NCBI GenBank assembly: GCA_902784435.1
Contig: CACZUR010000007.1
Span: forward strand, 1-64,000
DNA length: 64,000 bases
From: an uncultured Bacteroidia bacterium
GTDB lineage: Bacteria > Bacteroidota > Bacteroidia > Bacteroidales > UBA932
Direction of reading: 5' to 3'
Shown: positions 54,167 to 63,526 of the stretch, piece after piece
How the letters are laid out: every line of letters starts with the position of its first letter
Position numbering within the stretch: the first letter of the stretch is position 1
Made by a program: the position numbers and the translations under genes
The notes under the pieces: generated by a model
Databases searched by the model: none
What the model was told of the DNA's origin: nothing
Seen by the model: only the letters and a program-made list of their open reading frames with translations

Positions 54167-54194
54167 TTTTTTTCGCCCGCGAGGGCGGAAAAGG
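54167..54194 (+). promoter_or_regulatory. Hairpin at the 5' end of the rpsA leader
   Basis: The core CGCCC-GCGA-GGGCG (54174-54187) is extended by pairing of the preceding T run with GAAAAGG, giving about 12 bp. It begins at the predicted transcription start, so it would protect the 5' end or regulate translation; S1 autoregulation is possible but unproved. Confidence 0.45.
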
Positions 54195-54240
54195 CTCAAA
54201 AAATAATGTTTAACTACTAGTTTTTTCAACCAAATCACTT

Positions 54241-56073
54241 ATGTCTGAAGAAATTAAGAACGTGGCGGAAGAGGCTCAGAACGAGGCTCCCGTCCAGAAA
54301 GAAACCAAGAAAGCCGTCCTGAACGCTTCCGTAGCTCCCGAGGAGTTCGACTGGGAAGCCTTCGAGAACGACGGTGCAGAGACCGGCTCCAAGGCAGAGA
54401 CCATGGCTCTGTACGAGCAAACCCTGAACAAGGTTACCGAGAACGAAGTAGTGGAAGGTGTGGTCACCGCCATCAACAAGCGTGAGGTCGTCGTGAACAT
54501 CGGTGCCAAGAGCGAAGGTGTCATCTCCGCCCCCGAATTCCGTTACAACCCGGACCTGAAAGTGGGTGACAAGGTGGAAGTGCTCGTGGAAAGCGCAGAA
54601 GACCGCAAAGGCCAGCTGGTCATCTCCCACAAGAAAGCCCGCCAGCTCAAATCTTGGGATATGGTCAACGCCGCCTACGAGAGCGGTGAAGTGGTCAAGG
54701 GTTATGTCAAGACCCGCACCAAGGGTGGCATGATCGTGGACGTGTTCGGCATCGAAGCTTTCCTCCCCGGCTCCCAGATCGACATCAAACCCATCCGTGA
54801 CTACGATGTGTTCGTAGACACCACCATGGACTTCAAGATTGTGAAAATCAATCAGGAATTCCGCAATGTAGTGGTTTCCCACAAGGCTCTCCTGGAGGCC
54901 GAACAGGAACTCAAGCGCTCCGAGCTCATCTCCAAGCTGGAGAAGGGCCAGGTGCTGGAAGGCGTGGTGAAGAACATCACCAACTACGGCGTGTTCGTAG
55001 ACCTGGGCGGCGTGGACGGTCTCATCCACATCACCGACCTCAGCTGGGGCCGCATCTCCCATCCGGAAGAGGTGGTTGCCCTGGACCAGAAGATCAACGT
55101 GGTTGTCCTGGACTTCAACGAGCAGCAGAAGCGCATCGCCCTGGGTCTGAAGCAGCTCACCCCGCACCCGTGGGAGGCCCTGTCCGCAGACCTGAAGGTA
55201 GGTGACACCGTGAAGGGTAAAGTAGTGGCCGTGGCCGACTACGGCGCATTCGTAGAGGTGGAACCCGGCGTGGAAGGCCTGGTACACGTGAGCGAGATGA
55301 GCTGGAGCCCCCGTCTGCACAGCGCTCAGGAATTCCTGAAGATGGGCGACGAAGTAGAGGCCGTCATCCTGACCCTGGACCGCGAGGCCCGCAAGATGTC
55401 CCTGGGCATCAAGCAGCTCAGCGCCAATCCTTGGGAAAGCATCCGTGAGAAATACCCCGTGGGTTCCCAGCACAAAGCCACCGTGCGCAACATTACCAAC
55501 TTCGGTGTGTTCGCAGAGCTGGAGGACGGCGTAGAAGGCCTGATCCACATCTCCGACCTGTCCTGGAACAAGATCAAGCATCCCGCCGAGATGGTTCAGA
55601 GCGGCGACGTCATCGACGTAGTCATCCTGGACTTCGACGAGAACAGCCACAAGCTGTCCCTGGGCCACAAGCAGCTCACGCCCAACCCTTGGGACGAACT
55701 GGAGGCCAAATATCCCGTGGGCACCGTGGTGGATGCCACCGTCTCCGTGATCGGTGACAAGAACACCACCCTCACCCTGGCCGACGGCACCGAGGTCAGC
55801 GCCTTCAACCGTGAACTGGTGAAGGAAGACGGCAAGAACGCCCTCGTAGGCGAAACCCTGCCCGTGAAGGTCGTGGATCTGCGCCGCAGCACCCGCACCG
55901 TCCGCGTTTCCCATGTCCGCACCTATCAGGAAGCCAAGGTTGCCCGCGAAACTGCAGAGCAGGAAGGCACCAAGAAGGCCATCAAGAAGGTCCAGACCAG
56001 CGTAGAGAAGACCACCCTCGGTGACATCTCCGCCCTGGCCGCCCTGAAGGAGCAGCTGGAAAAGGGTGAGTAA
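54241..56073 (+). CDS. rpsA: 30S ribosomal protein S1
   Basis: The 610-residue protein has six S1 (OB-fold) repeats starting at about residues 77, 155, 240, 320, 410 and 490; repeats 3-5 are the best conserved (GVFVDLGGVDGLIHITDLSW, GAFVEVEPGVEGLVHVSEMSW, GVFAELEDGVEGLIHISDLSW). It binds mRNA on the small subunit. The first 60 residues are acidic and variable, as usual for Bacteroidota. The stop codon lies inside the start of rnz, so the two are coupled. Confidence 0.97.
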   Translation: MSEEIKNVAEEAQNEAPVQKETKKAVLNASVAPEEFDWEAFENDGAETGSKAETMALYEQTLNKVTENEVVEGVVTAINKREVVVNIGAKSEGVISAPEFRYNPDLKVGDKVEVLVESAEDRKGQLVISHKKARQLKSWDMVNAAYESGEVVKGYVKTRTKGGMIVDVFGIEAFLPGSQIDIKPIRDYDVFVDTTMDFKIVKINQEFRNVVVSHKALLEAEQELKRSELISKLEKGQVLEGVVKNITNYGVFVDLGGVDGLIHITDLSWGRISHPEEVVALDQKINVVVLDFNEQQKRIALGLKQLTPHPWEALSADLKVGDTVKGKVVAVADYGAFVEVEPGVEGLVHVSEMSWSPRLHSAQEFLKMGDEVEAVILTLDREARKMSLGIKQLSANPWESIREKYPVGSQHKATVRNITNFGVFAELEDGVEGLIHISDLSWNKIKHPAEMVQSGDVIDVVILDFDENSHKLSLGHKQLTPNPWDELEAKYPVGTVVDATVSVIGDKNTTLTLADGTEVSAFNRELVKEDGKNALVGETLPVKVVDLRRSTRTVRVSHVRTYQEAKVARETAEQEGTKKAIKKVQTSVEKTTLGDISALAALKEQLEKGE

Positions 56074-56992
56074 TACACCCAATATCTTTAAGGTCACCTT
56101 GCTCGGCACGGCTTCGGCCATGCCGGTCAAGGGCCGGAATCAAAGCGCCCAGGCACTCTCTGTGCACGGGCGCTTGTTCCTTATAGATTGTGGAGAAGGT
56201 GTCCAGTACCGGATGGTGGAACACGGCGTTCCCATGATGAAACTGGACTCCCTCTTCCTTTCGCACATCCACGGAGACCACGTGTTCGGGCTCTTCGGCC
56301 TGCTGTCCACCCTGGGCATGAAAGGCCGCCAGACCCCCCTGAACATCTTCGCCCCCGTGAACTTCGGCCCCATCCTCAAATTTTTCCTCAGCTATTACGG
56401 AGAGGGCATCGGCTTCGAAATCCGTTTTACGCCCCTGAAGATGAAGGAACCGGAAACCATCCTGGAAACCAAGAGCATCCGCGTACAGGCCTTCCCGCTG
56501 AACCACGGCATCGAGACCTTCGGCTTCCTATTCCAGGAAAAGGAGCCGCCGCTGAACGTACACAAAGACGCCATCGGGGCGTACGGCCTTACGCTCACGG
56601 AGATTGGCACCCTCAAGCGCGGAGAAGACGTCCGCCGGGCCGATGGCAGCGTGATTTCCGCCTCGGAAGCCGCCTATAAGCCCTTCGAGCCCCGCAGCTA
56701 TGCCTACTGCTCGGATACGGCCCCCTTCCCCGCCCTGGCGCAGTGGCTGAAGGGCACGACGGTCCTCTACCACGAGACCACCTATCTGCAGGAACTCGCA
56801 GACCAGGGCGCCCTGCGGCATCATTCCACCACCCATGACGCGGCCAGCCTAGCCCGGGACGCCGGCGCCCGGAAACTGCTCATCGGCCACTACTCTTCCC
56901 GCAGCGGCGACATCGCCGCCTACCAGGCCGAATGCCGGCAGATTTTCCCGGAAACTTTCGCCACTTCGGACGGAGACGTCTACGATATTTGA
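56066..56992 (+). CDS. rnz: Ribonuclease Z
   Basis: The 308-residue metallo-beta-lactamase-fold protein has the zinc motif SHIHGDHVFGL (about 66-76), FPLNHGIETFGF, YCSDT and the downstream HHSTTHDAASLA and GHYSSR motifs of RNase Z. It removes 3' trailers from tRNA precursors. The start is GTG at 56066, overlapping the end of rpsA by eight bases behind an AG-rich ribosome-binding region; no ATG lies close enough to replace it without losing the first strand. Confidence 0.93.
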   Translation: MSNTPNIFKVTLLGTASAMPVKGRNQSAQALSVHGRLFLIDCGEGVQYRMVEHGVPMMKLDSLFLSHIHGDHVFGLFGLLSTLGMKGRQTPLNIFAPVNFGPILKFFLSYYGEGIGFEIRFTPLKMKEPETILETKSIRVQAFPLNHGIETFGFLFQEKEPPLNVHKDAIGAYGLTLTEIGTLKRGEDVRRADGSVISASEAAYKPFEPRSYAYCSDTAPFPALAQWLKGTTVLYHETTYLQELADQGALRHHSTTHDAASLARDAGARKLLIGHYSSRSGDIAAYQAECRQIFPETFATSDGDVYDI

Positions 56993-57003
56993 AAATTTCT
57001 TCT

Positions 57004-57011
57004 TATCTTAG
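57004..57011 (+). promoter_or_regulatory. Possible -7 box before the glucosaminidase gene
   Basis: TATCTTAG differs by one base from TAnnTTTG, 24 bases before the ATG at 57036; no -33 element. Confidence 0.4.
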
Positions 57012-57035
57012 CATCTTGTAGTAAAGTTGCTTAAG

Positions 57036-58001
57036 ATGAAGAGATTTTTCCTTGTAGTAACGTCCGTTTTCGCGGCACTCCTTTTACAAGCCCAAAGCCC
57101 GCAACAGCGGTACATAGACACCTATTCCAGCCTGGCTGTCCAGGAAATGGTCCGCAGCGGCGTCCCTGCCAGCATCACCCTGGCCCAGGGCCTGCTGGAA
57201 TCCGGCGCCGGCCTGTCCAGACTGGCCACAGAGGGCAACAACCACTTCGGCATCAAGTGCCACAATGGCTGGACGGGCCGTTCCATGAGACAGGACGACG
57301 ACAAGCGGCAGGAATGCTTCCGCGTATACGACCATCCGGAGGAAAGTTTCCGGGACCACTCGGATTTCCTGCGCTACCGGGACCGCTACAAGTTCCTCTT
57401 CGACCTGGAACTCACGGACTACAAAGGATGGGCCTACGGCCTCAAGCAGGCCGGCTATGCCACAGACCCCAAGTATGCCGCCAAATTGATCCAGTACATT
57501 GAAGACTACAACCTGGCCCAGTACGACCACCTGAGCCTGGAACAGGAGGCGGAAATGCCCCAGGCCCCCAACAAACTGGAAGAGCCCGTGGCGGTTCCCG
57601 TCCAGAAAAACGGTACGGATATCCCCACCCCCGTGTCGGAAGAATTCCATTTCCCGCTCACCCGGCAGCTGTATTCCCTGAGCGGCGTTCCGTTCGTGTA
57701 TGCCATGGAAGGGGAAACCTACAAGTCCATCGCCGCCTACTATCATCTTTTCAAGTGGGAAATCCTGCGTTACAATGACCTCAAAGGCAATCCGGAGCTG
57801 CTGCCCGGCACCATCGTATACCTGGCCGCCAAGAAAAAAGCGGCGCCCAAGGGCCTGGAGATGTATATCGTGGCCGAAGACGGAGAAGACCTGCACAGCA
57901 TCTGCCAGCGATTTGCCGTCCAGGAAAAAGCCATCCGGAAGCTGAACGGCCTGGGGCAGGATGCCCGGCTGAAGGAAGGTGACGAAATCAAACTGCGTTA
58001 A
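57036..58001 (+). CDS. Secreted N-acetylglucosaminidase (FlgJ/GH73-like) with two LysM domains
   Basis: The 321-residue protein has a signal peptide (about 1-19), a glucosaminidase domain (about 22-160) with LAQGLLESGAGLS holding the presumed catalytic Glu and NNHFGIKCHNGW, and two C-terminal LysM modules (about 222-268 and 275-320). It should cut or remodel peptidoglycan in the periplasm. The family is also seen in flagellar FlgJ, but no flagellar genes are present here. The ATG at 57036 is preferred to an upstream TTG. mltG begins three bases after its stop, pairing two murein enzymes in one operon. Confidence 0.88.
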   Translation: MKRFFLVVTSVFAALLLQAQSPQQRYIDTYSSLAVQEMVRSGVPASITLAQGLLESGAGLSRLATEGNNHFGIKCHNGWTGRSMRQDDDKRQECFRVYDHPEESFRDHSDFLRYRDRYKFLFDLELTDYKGWAYGLKQAGYATDPKYAAKLIQYIEDYNLAQYDHLSLEQEAEMPQAPNKLEEPVAVPVQKNGTDIPTPVSEEFHFPLTRQLYSLSGVPFVYAMEGETYKSIAAYYHLFKWEILRYNDLKGNPELLPGTIVYLAAKKKAAPKGLEMYIVAEDGEDLHSICQRFAVQEKAIRKLNGLGQDARLKEGDEIKLR

Positions 58002-58004
58002 CCC

Positions 58005-59045
58005 ATGGACAGCCGCACCCGACACATCCTCCTGGGCCTGGCCATCGCTGCAGGCCTTGCCGCCGTCCTGGTGGCCGGTCTCCACGCCTACCGGGCCTGG
58101 TACGACAGGAAGGCGTCCAATTTCCAGGGCGTCACCGAACTGTATGTGTATCCCTGGATGCAGCCGGAGCAGGTGAAAGACAGCATCCTGGCTTCTGGCA
58201 AGGTAAAAAGCCCCAAAAGCCTCTCGCGCGTTCTCGCGGAGGTCAAGACCATGGAAGTGGGTCATTACCGGATAGACTCCACCTGCTCCAGCATGTACGT
58301 GGCCCGGATGCTCTCCAAGGGCTGGCAAACCCCCGTGAACCTCACGCTGTCCGGGGCCATCCGCACCCCGGCCGTCCTCGCGCGCAAGATCGGCGCCCAG
58401 ATGCTGGCCGACTCGGCCAGCATGGCGCAGCTGCTGTACTCGGACGATTCCCTCGCCGTATACGGGATAGACAGCAAACAGCTGTTCACCCTCATCATCC
58501 CCGATACCTATCAGATGCGCTGGACGGATTCTTCCCGGGAAATCCTGGACCGCCTGGTGAAGGAGCGCAACGCGTGGTGGACGCCGGAACGCAAGGAGGC
58601 CGCCCGCCAACAGGGACTCACGGAGCAGGAGGTTTCCACCCTGGCCTCCATCGTAAGCGGAGAAACCCTCTATGTACCGGAGCAGCCCACCATCGCCGGC
58701 GTGTACCTGAACCGCCTGCGCACGGGCATGAAACTCCAGGCAGACCCCACCATCGCCTACTGCTTCGAATATGAGCCGCGCCGCATCCTCAAGAAACACC
58801 TGGAAGTAGACTCCCCCTACAACACCTACAAGCACTTGGGGCTGCCGCCCGGCCCCATCGCCTGCCCGCCCAAGAGCTGCCTGGAGGCCGTCCTGCATCC
58901 GCAGTCGTCCAACTACATCTTCTTCTGCGCAGACCCTTCCTTCAACGGCAGCCACCGCTTTGCCGCCACCTATACGGAGCACCTGGCCAATGCCCGTGCT
59001 TTCCAGAAAGCCCTTACCGAACGCCAACGCGCCGCAGCGCATTAA
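58005..59045 (+). CDS. mltG: Endolytic murein transglycosylase MltG
   Basis: The 346-residue protein has one N-terminal membrane helix (about 7-26) and a YceG domain with the LASIVSGETLYVPEQPTIAGVYLNRL-type region (positions about 209-234, catalytic Glu in the GET step), followed by LQADPTIAYC and PYNTYKHLGLPPGPI. It cleaves nascent glycan strands and helps set their length. In Escherichia coli the equivalent segment reads with an extra acidic residue (EKET), here SGET. It is cotranscribed with the LysM glucosaminidase and ends 20 bases before the RelA/SpoT homologue. Confidence 0.93.
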   Translation: MDSRTRHILLGLAIAAGLAAVLVAGLHAYRAWYDRKASNFQGVTELYVYPWMQPEQVKDSILASGKVKSPKSLSRVLAEVKTMEVGHYRIDSTCSSMYVARMLSKGWQTPVNLTLSGAIRTPAVLARKIGAQMLADSASMAQLLYSDDSLAVYGIDSKQLFTLIIPDTYQMRWTDSSREILDRLVKERNAWWTPERKEAARQQGLTEQEVSTLASIVSGETLYVPEQPTIAGVYLNRLRTGMKLQADPTIAYCFEYEPRRILKKHLEVDSPYNTYKHLGLPPGPIACPPKSCLEAVLHPQSSNYIFFCADPSFNGSHRFAATYTEHLANARAFQKALTERQRAAAH

Positions 59046-59065
59046 GGCAAATCCAGAACTGACAA

Positions 59066-61168
59066 ATGTATACCTCCACTCCCCTCATCGACAAAGCCCG
59101 CAGCATCGCCGCCGAAGCCCTCCAAGACAAGACCCGCCATGACGGGTCGCCTTTCATCGGCCACCCGGATGCCGTAGCCGGCATCGTCGCCGACGAAATC
59201 GGCCTGCCGGAAGAGTGCATCGCCGCCGTCTATCTGCACGAGGCCGTCCGGATGGGAGGCATCGCCCTGGACCCCAAAGAATGGGACAACGGCATCCTGA
59301 CCCTGGTGGACGGACTGAACAAGATTTCCACCATCAAGCCCAAGGACACGCGGCTGGAGGCCGAAAACTACAAGAAACTCATTATCCAGTATTCGAAAGA
59401 CCCGCGCGTGACCGTCCTCAAACTGGCCGACCGCCTGGAGGTGATGCGCAGCCTGAAGATCTTCCCCAAGTCCAGCCGGGAAGGGAAAATCCTGGAAACC
59501 CTGATGCTGTACATCCCCCTGGCCCACCAGCTGGGCCTGTACAAGATGAAGCGGGAGATGGAAGACATCTACCTGAATTATGCAGAACCGGAGCAGTACA
59601 GGCTCATTACCAACAAACTGAAGGCCGGAGAGAAGGACCGGGAAAAGCTGATGGCGGAATTCATCGAGCCGCTCAAAGTGAAACTCTCGGAAGCCGGCAT
59701 CCAGTATAAACTGAAAATCCGGACCAAGGCCGCCTACTCCATCTGGCAGAAGATGCTCAAGCAAAAAGTGCCCTTCGAGGGCGTGTACGACGTCTTTGCC
59801 ATCCGTTTCATCATCGAGTGCGACCCGGAAAACCATGCTCTGGAAAAGGAACTGTGCTGGCGGGTCTACTCCTTTGTGACGGAGGAATACGAGGCCGATA
59901 CGAAGCGTCTCCGGGACTGGGTCACCACGCCCAAGCCCAACGGCTACGAGAGCCTGCACATCACGGTCAAAAACCGCGACGGCGCTTACGTGGAGGTACA
60001 GATCCGCACCCACCGGATGGACGATATCGCCGAAAACGGCTTTGCTTCCCACTGGTCCTACAAGGGCATCAAGCGGGAAGAGACCCTGGCCAACTGGCTC
60101 ACCTCCGTGCGCTATGCCCTGGAGCATCCGGACGAGAACACGGAGGACCTTCCGAAGCCCCCGGACAAGGAAATCTTCGTCTTCACGCCCACCGGCGAAC
60201 TGCGCATCCTCACCGCCGGTTCCACGGTGCTGGACTTCGCCTTCGGCATCCACACCAACATCGGCGCACACTGCGTGGGCGGTAAAGTGAACGGGAAAGC
60301 GGTGTCCATCCGCGAAAAACTCACTACCGGCGACGTAGTAGAGATTCTCACGGCCAAAAACCAGCGTCCGTCCCCGGACTGGATCAACTGGGTAGTCACC
60401 TCCAAGGCCCGCTCCAAGGTAAAACAGGCACTGGCCGTGCAGGAACAGACCCGCGCCAAGGACGGCAAGGAACTGCTGGAGCGCCGGCTTAGGAACTGGA
60501 AGTTGGAACTGCCGGACGAGATGCTCACCGAGCTCCGGAAAAAACTGAATTACAGCTCACTCACCGCGTTTTATGCAGCCATCGGCGAGGGCACGGTAGA
60601 TGTGAATACCGTCAAGGATTTCATCCTGGGAGAGGCCCGGCGGCACGCGCAGTCCGTAGAGGCGGCCGAAGCCGTGCAGGCATCGGCCAAAGCCCAGCGG
60701 CATTTCGAGGGCAAGGACGATATCCTGGTGCTCAATGCCAGGAACGTGAAGGGCATCGACTACCGGATGTCCAAGTGCTGCAATCCCGTGTTCGGGGACG
60801 ATGTCTTCGGCTTTGTCACCCGCACGGACGGCATCAAGATCCACCGCATCACCTGTCCCAACGCCGCCCGCCTGCTGGAATTGTACCCTTACCGCATCCA
60901 GAAGGTCAAATGGGCCGATTCCCCCTCCAGCGGCAGTTTCCAGGTGGTACTGAAGGTGATAGCCGATGAAGAAAGTGCCACTGGCCGTATCCTGGAAGTG
61001 ATTGGCCAGTTCAAGGCATCCATCCGCGCCTTCACGGTCACGGACAATCCCCGGGGCGGTACCTTTGAGATTACCCTCAAAATATCCGTTCCCTCCAATC
61101 TGGAACTGGACAAGGTCGTCTCCCAGATCCGCATCCAGAAACACGTCCTGAAAGTTACGAGGGTCTAA
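59066..61168 (+). CDS. RelA/SpoT homologue with degenerate hydrolase motif
   Basis: The 700-residue protein has the long RSH order: HD-type domain (about 15-160), synthetase (about 205-330), TGS (about 370-432) and C-terminal ACT (about 625-700). In the hydrolase domain His33, His58 and Asp122 remain, but the HDxxED motif reads HEAVRM (Asp59 to Glu, Glu62 to Arg, Asp63 to Met). The usual HN after ADRL is EV (125-126). The synthetase motifs are intact ([21 protein letters not shown]). It is therefore predicted to make (p)ppGpp but not degrade it. Its stop codon overlaps that of uvrB on the other strand by three bases. Confidence 0.92.
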   Translation: MYTSTPLIDKARSIAAEALQDKTRHDGSPFIGHPDAVAGIVADEIGLPEECIAAVYLHEAVRMGGIALDPKEWDNGILTLVDGLNKISTIKPKDTRLEAENYKKLIIQYSKDPRVTVLKLADRLEVMRSLKIFPKSSREGKILETLMLYIPLAHQLGLYKMKREMEDIYLNYAEPEQYRLITNKLKAGEKDREKLMAEFIEPLKVKLSEAGIQYKLKIRTKAAYSIWQKMLKQKVPFEGVYDVFAIRFIIECDPENHALEKELCWRVYSFVTEEYEADTKRLRDWVTTPKPNGYESLHITVKNRDGAYVEVQIRTHRMDDIAENGFASHWSYKGIKREETLANWLTSVRYALEHPDENTEDLPKPPDKEIFVFTPTGELRILTAGSTVLDFAFGIHTNIGAHCVGGKVNGKAVSIREKLTTGDVVEILTAKNQRPSPDWINWVVTSKARSKVKQALAVQEQTRAKDGKELLERRLRNWKLELPDEMLTELRKKLNYSSLTAFYAAIGEGTVDVNTVKDFILGEARRHAQSVEAAEAVQASAKAQRHFEGKDDILVLNARNVKGIDYRMSKCCNPVFGDDVFGFVTRTDGIKIHRITCPNAARLLELYPYRIQKVKWADSPSSGSFQVVLKVIADEESATGRILEVIGQFKASIRAFTVTDNPRGGTFEITLKISVPSNLELDKVVSQIRIQKHVLKVTRV

Positions 61169-63360
61169 GTTTTCCAGACTTTGAGGTATTCCTCCAGGGC
61201 CCACATTTCGTCGCGGTACTTGGCTGCGGCGGTGAAATCCAGGTCGGCGGCGGCTTTCTGCATTTTGCGCTTGGCCTCGGCGGCGGCCTTTTCCACCTGT
61301 TCACGGGACATGGAGCGGATGACGGGATCCTGCAGTACGGCGGCCAGGTCGGCCGCCACATAACCGTCCACATAGGCCGATGTTCCCTCGCGCCGGGCGT
61401 CGTGGCCCAGACCCACGGACACATCGCCCTTCCCCAGCTCGGAGGCCGAAGGGACGTATTCGGGGTCGGAAACGCTGTCGCGGGCGCTCACATGGCCGGT
61501 GACGCTGTTGCGCAGGGCCGGGTTCAGGAAGCCGCTCACATGGGTGGTATCCTCGCCGGAGCGCACCAGTTCACTCATGAGGACGTTGGCCCGCACCTGT
61601 ACCTGGGTGGGCGTAATATTGTGTAACTTATTGTATTCCTGTTGTTTTGCGCGACGACGGGCGGTTTCCCGGATGGTTTCGTCCATGCTCTGGGTAATGG
61701 TATCGGCATACATGATCACCAGGCCGTTCACATTGCGGGCGGCACGTCCGGCGGTCTGCGTAAGGGCCCGGCCGCTGCGGAGGAAGCCTTCCTTGTCGGC
61801 ATCCAGGATGGCCACCAGCGACACGGTGGGAATGTCCAGGCCTTCGCGCAGGAGGTTCACGCCGATGAGCACGTCGAAGAGGCCGTTCTTGAAGTCCTCG
61901 ATAATCTCCACGCGCTCGGCGGTATCTACGTCGGAGTGGATGTAGCGGCAGCGGACGCCGTTTTTCCCGAAATAGCTGTCCAGTTCCTCGGCCATGCGCT
62001 TGGTGAGGGTGGTTACCAGCACGCGCTCGTCCTTTTCGGCGCGCTGACGGATTTCCTCCATGAGGTCGTCCACCTGGTTTTTGGTCGGGCGCACCTCGAT
62101 GGGCGGGTCCAGCAGGCCGGTCGGGCGCACGATCTGTTCCACCACCAGACCTTCGGACTTCTGCAGCTCATAATCGGCCGGGGTGGCGCTCACATATACC
62201 GTCTGGCCCGTCACCGACTCGAATTCGTCGAAGGTCAGGGGGCGGTTGTCCGATGCGGCGGGCAGGCGGAAGCCATATTCCACCAGCGTCTCCTTGCGGG
62301 AGTGGTCTCCGCCGTACATGGCCCGGATCTGGGGCAGGGTCACATGGCTTTCGTCGATGAACACCAGGAAATCGTCCGGGAAGTAGTCCAGCAGGGTGAA
62401 GGGGCGCTGACCGGGCTTGCGGCCGTCGAAATAGCGGGAATAATTCTCTACGCCGGGACAGTATCCCATTTCCTTGATCATCTCCATGTCGTATTCCACC
62501 CGCTGTTTCAAGCGTTTGGCTTCCAGGAACTTACCAATAGACTCAAAGTATTCCACTTGTTTCGCCAGGTCTTCCTGGATCTGGCTCACGGCCTTGGCCC
62601 CCTTCTCCTTGGAAGTAACAAAGTTCTTGGCCGGATAGAGGTCTATCTTGTCCAGTTCCTCGAAGATGGCCCCGCTCACCGGGTCGATGAGGGCAATACG
62701 GTCTACCTCGTCCCCGAAGAATTCGATGCGGGCCGCATAGTCCGCCCCGCCCAGGAAAATGTCCACCGTGTCCCCGCGGACGCGGAAGCTGCCGCGCTTG
62801 AAATCCGTCTCCGTGCGGTAATAAAGCGCATCCACGATCTTGTACAGGAGGCGCGTCATGGCCATCTTCTCTCCCCTTCTCACCGTCACCGTCTGGTCGT
62901 GGAAGTCGTCCGGATTGCCGATGCCGTACAGGCAGGAGACCGACGAAATCACAATCACGTCCCGCCGGCCGGACATCAGGGCCGATGCGGCACTCACCCT
63001 GAGTTCGTCAATCTTGTCGTTGATGCTGAGGTCTTTCTCTATGTAGGTATCCGTGCTGGGGATGTAGGCCTCCGGCTGATAATAGTCGTAGTAGGAGACA
63101 AAGTACTCCACGGCATTGTCCGGGAAGAATGCCTTGAATTCGCCATACAGCTGGGCCGCCAGGGTCTTGTTATGGCTCAGGATGAGGGCGGGACGCTGCA
63201 GGCGCTCTATCACATTGGCCATGGTGAAGGTTTTTCCGGACCCGGTGACGCCCAGCAGGGTCACATCCTGCACCCCCTGGCTCAGGGCGCCGCAAAGCTG
63301 GTCAATGGCATCCGGCTGGTCGCCGGAAGGTTGATAGGAAGACTGAAGACTGAATTTCAT
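61165..63360 (-). CDS. uvrB: Excinuclease ABC subunit B
   Basis: The 731-residue protein has the Walker [16 protein letters not shown] (about 37-51), the beta-hairpin [12 protein letters not shown] (about 91-102), helicase motifs including [11 protein letters not shown] and AGRAARN, and the C-terminal UVR motif [17 protein letters not shown]. UvrB loads on damaged DNA with UvrA and recruits UvrC. It is longer than typical UvrB (about 670-680) because the linker before the UVR motif is expanded by roughly 50 residues at about 590-650. It has its own promoter at 63381-63388 and overlaps the RSH gene tail to tail. Confidence 0.97.
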   Translation of the reverse strand: MKFSLQSSYQPSGDQPDAIDQLCGALSQGVQDVTLLGVTGSGKTFTMANVIERLQRPALILSHNKTLAAQLYGEFKAFFPDNAVEYFVSYYDYYQPEAYIPSTDTYIEKDLSINDKIDELRVSAASALMSGRRDVIVISSVSCLYGIGNPDDFHDQTVTVRRGEKMAMTRLLYKIVDALYYRTETDFKRGSFRVRGDTVDIFLGGADYAARIEFFGDEVDRIALIDPVSGAIFEELDKIDLYPAKNFVTSKEKGAKAVSQIQEDLAKQVEYFESIGKFLEAKRLKQRVEYDMEMIKEMGYCPGVENYSRYFDGRKPGQRPFTLLDYFPDDFLVFIDESHVTLPQIRAMYGGDHSRKETLVEYGFRLPAASDNRPLTFDEFESVTGQTVYVSATPADYELQKSEGLVVEQIVRPTGLLDPPIEVRPTKNQVDDLMEEIRQRAEKDERVLVTTLTKRMAEELDSYFGKNGVRCRYIHSDVDTAERVEIIEDFKNGLFDVLIGVNLLREGLDIPTVSLVAILDADKEGFLRSGRALTQTAGRAARNVNGLVIMYADTITQSMDETIRETARRRAKQQEYNKLHNITPTQVQVRANVLMSELVRSGEDTTHVSGFLNPALRNSVTGHVSARDSVSDPEYVPSASELGKGDVSVGLGHDARREGTSAYVDGYVAADLAAVLQDPVIRSMSREQVEKAAAEAKRKMQKAAADLDFTAAAKYRDEMWALEEYLKVWKT

Positions 63361-63380
63361 GGCAGAAAAGCTTCTCTTTG

Positions 63381-63388
63381 CAAAGATA
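63381..63388 (-). promoter_or_regulatory. -7 box of uvrB
   Basis: The minus strand reads TATCTTTG (TAnnTTTG), 20 bases before the ATG at 63360; no -33 TTTG. Confidence 0.65.
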
Positions 63389-63426
63389 CAACATTCACAA
63401 TTTTTTTAAAAATATTCTGAAAAGTT

Positions 63427-63457
63427 TTGCAGAACAGGAAATTTTCACTAATTTTGC
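63427..63457 (+). promoter_or_regulatory. Full-consensus promoter of the outer-membrane protein gene
   Basis: TTTG (63427-63430), a 19-base spacer and TAATTTTG (63450-63457) match the Bacteroidota consensus. The predicted leader is about 63 bases, AT-rich, with a small GCCC/GGGC hairpin near 63468-63480. Confidence 0.85.
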
Positions 63458-63526
63458 ACCGATAGTTGCCCATTGTGGGCGCAAAATAAGTGACTAAATA
63501 TAATTAAACAGTTTATAAACTCTATT

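Noticed and set aside
54400..55700. Regular repetition that could suggest a CRISPR-like or tandem repeat
   Set aside because: The periodicity comes from the six S1 domains of rpsA; the DNA copies are diverged and coding.
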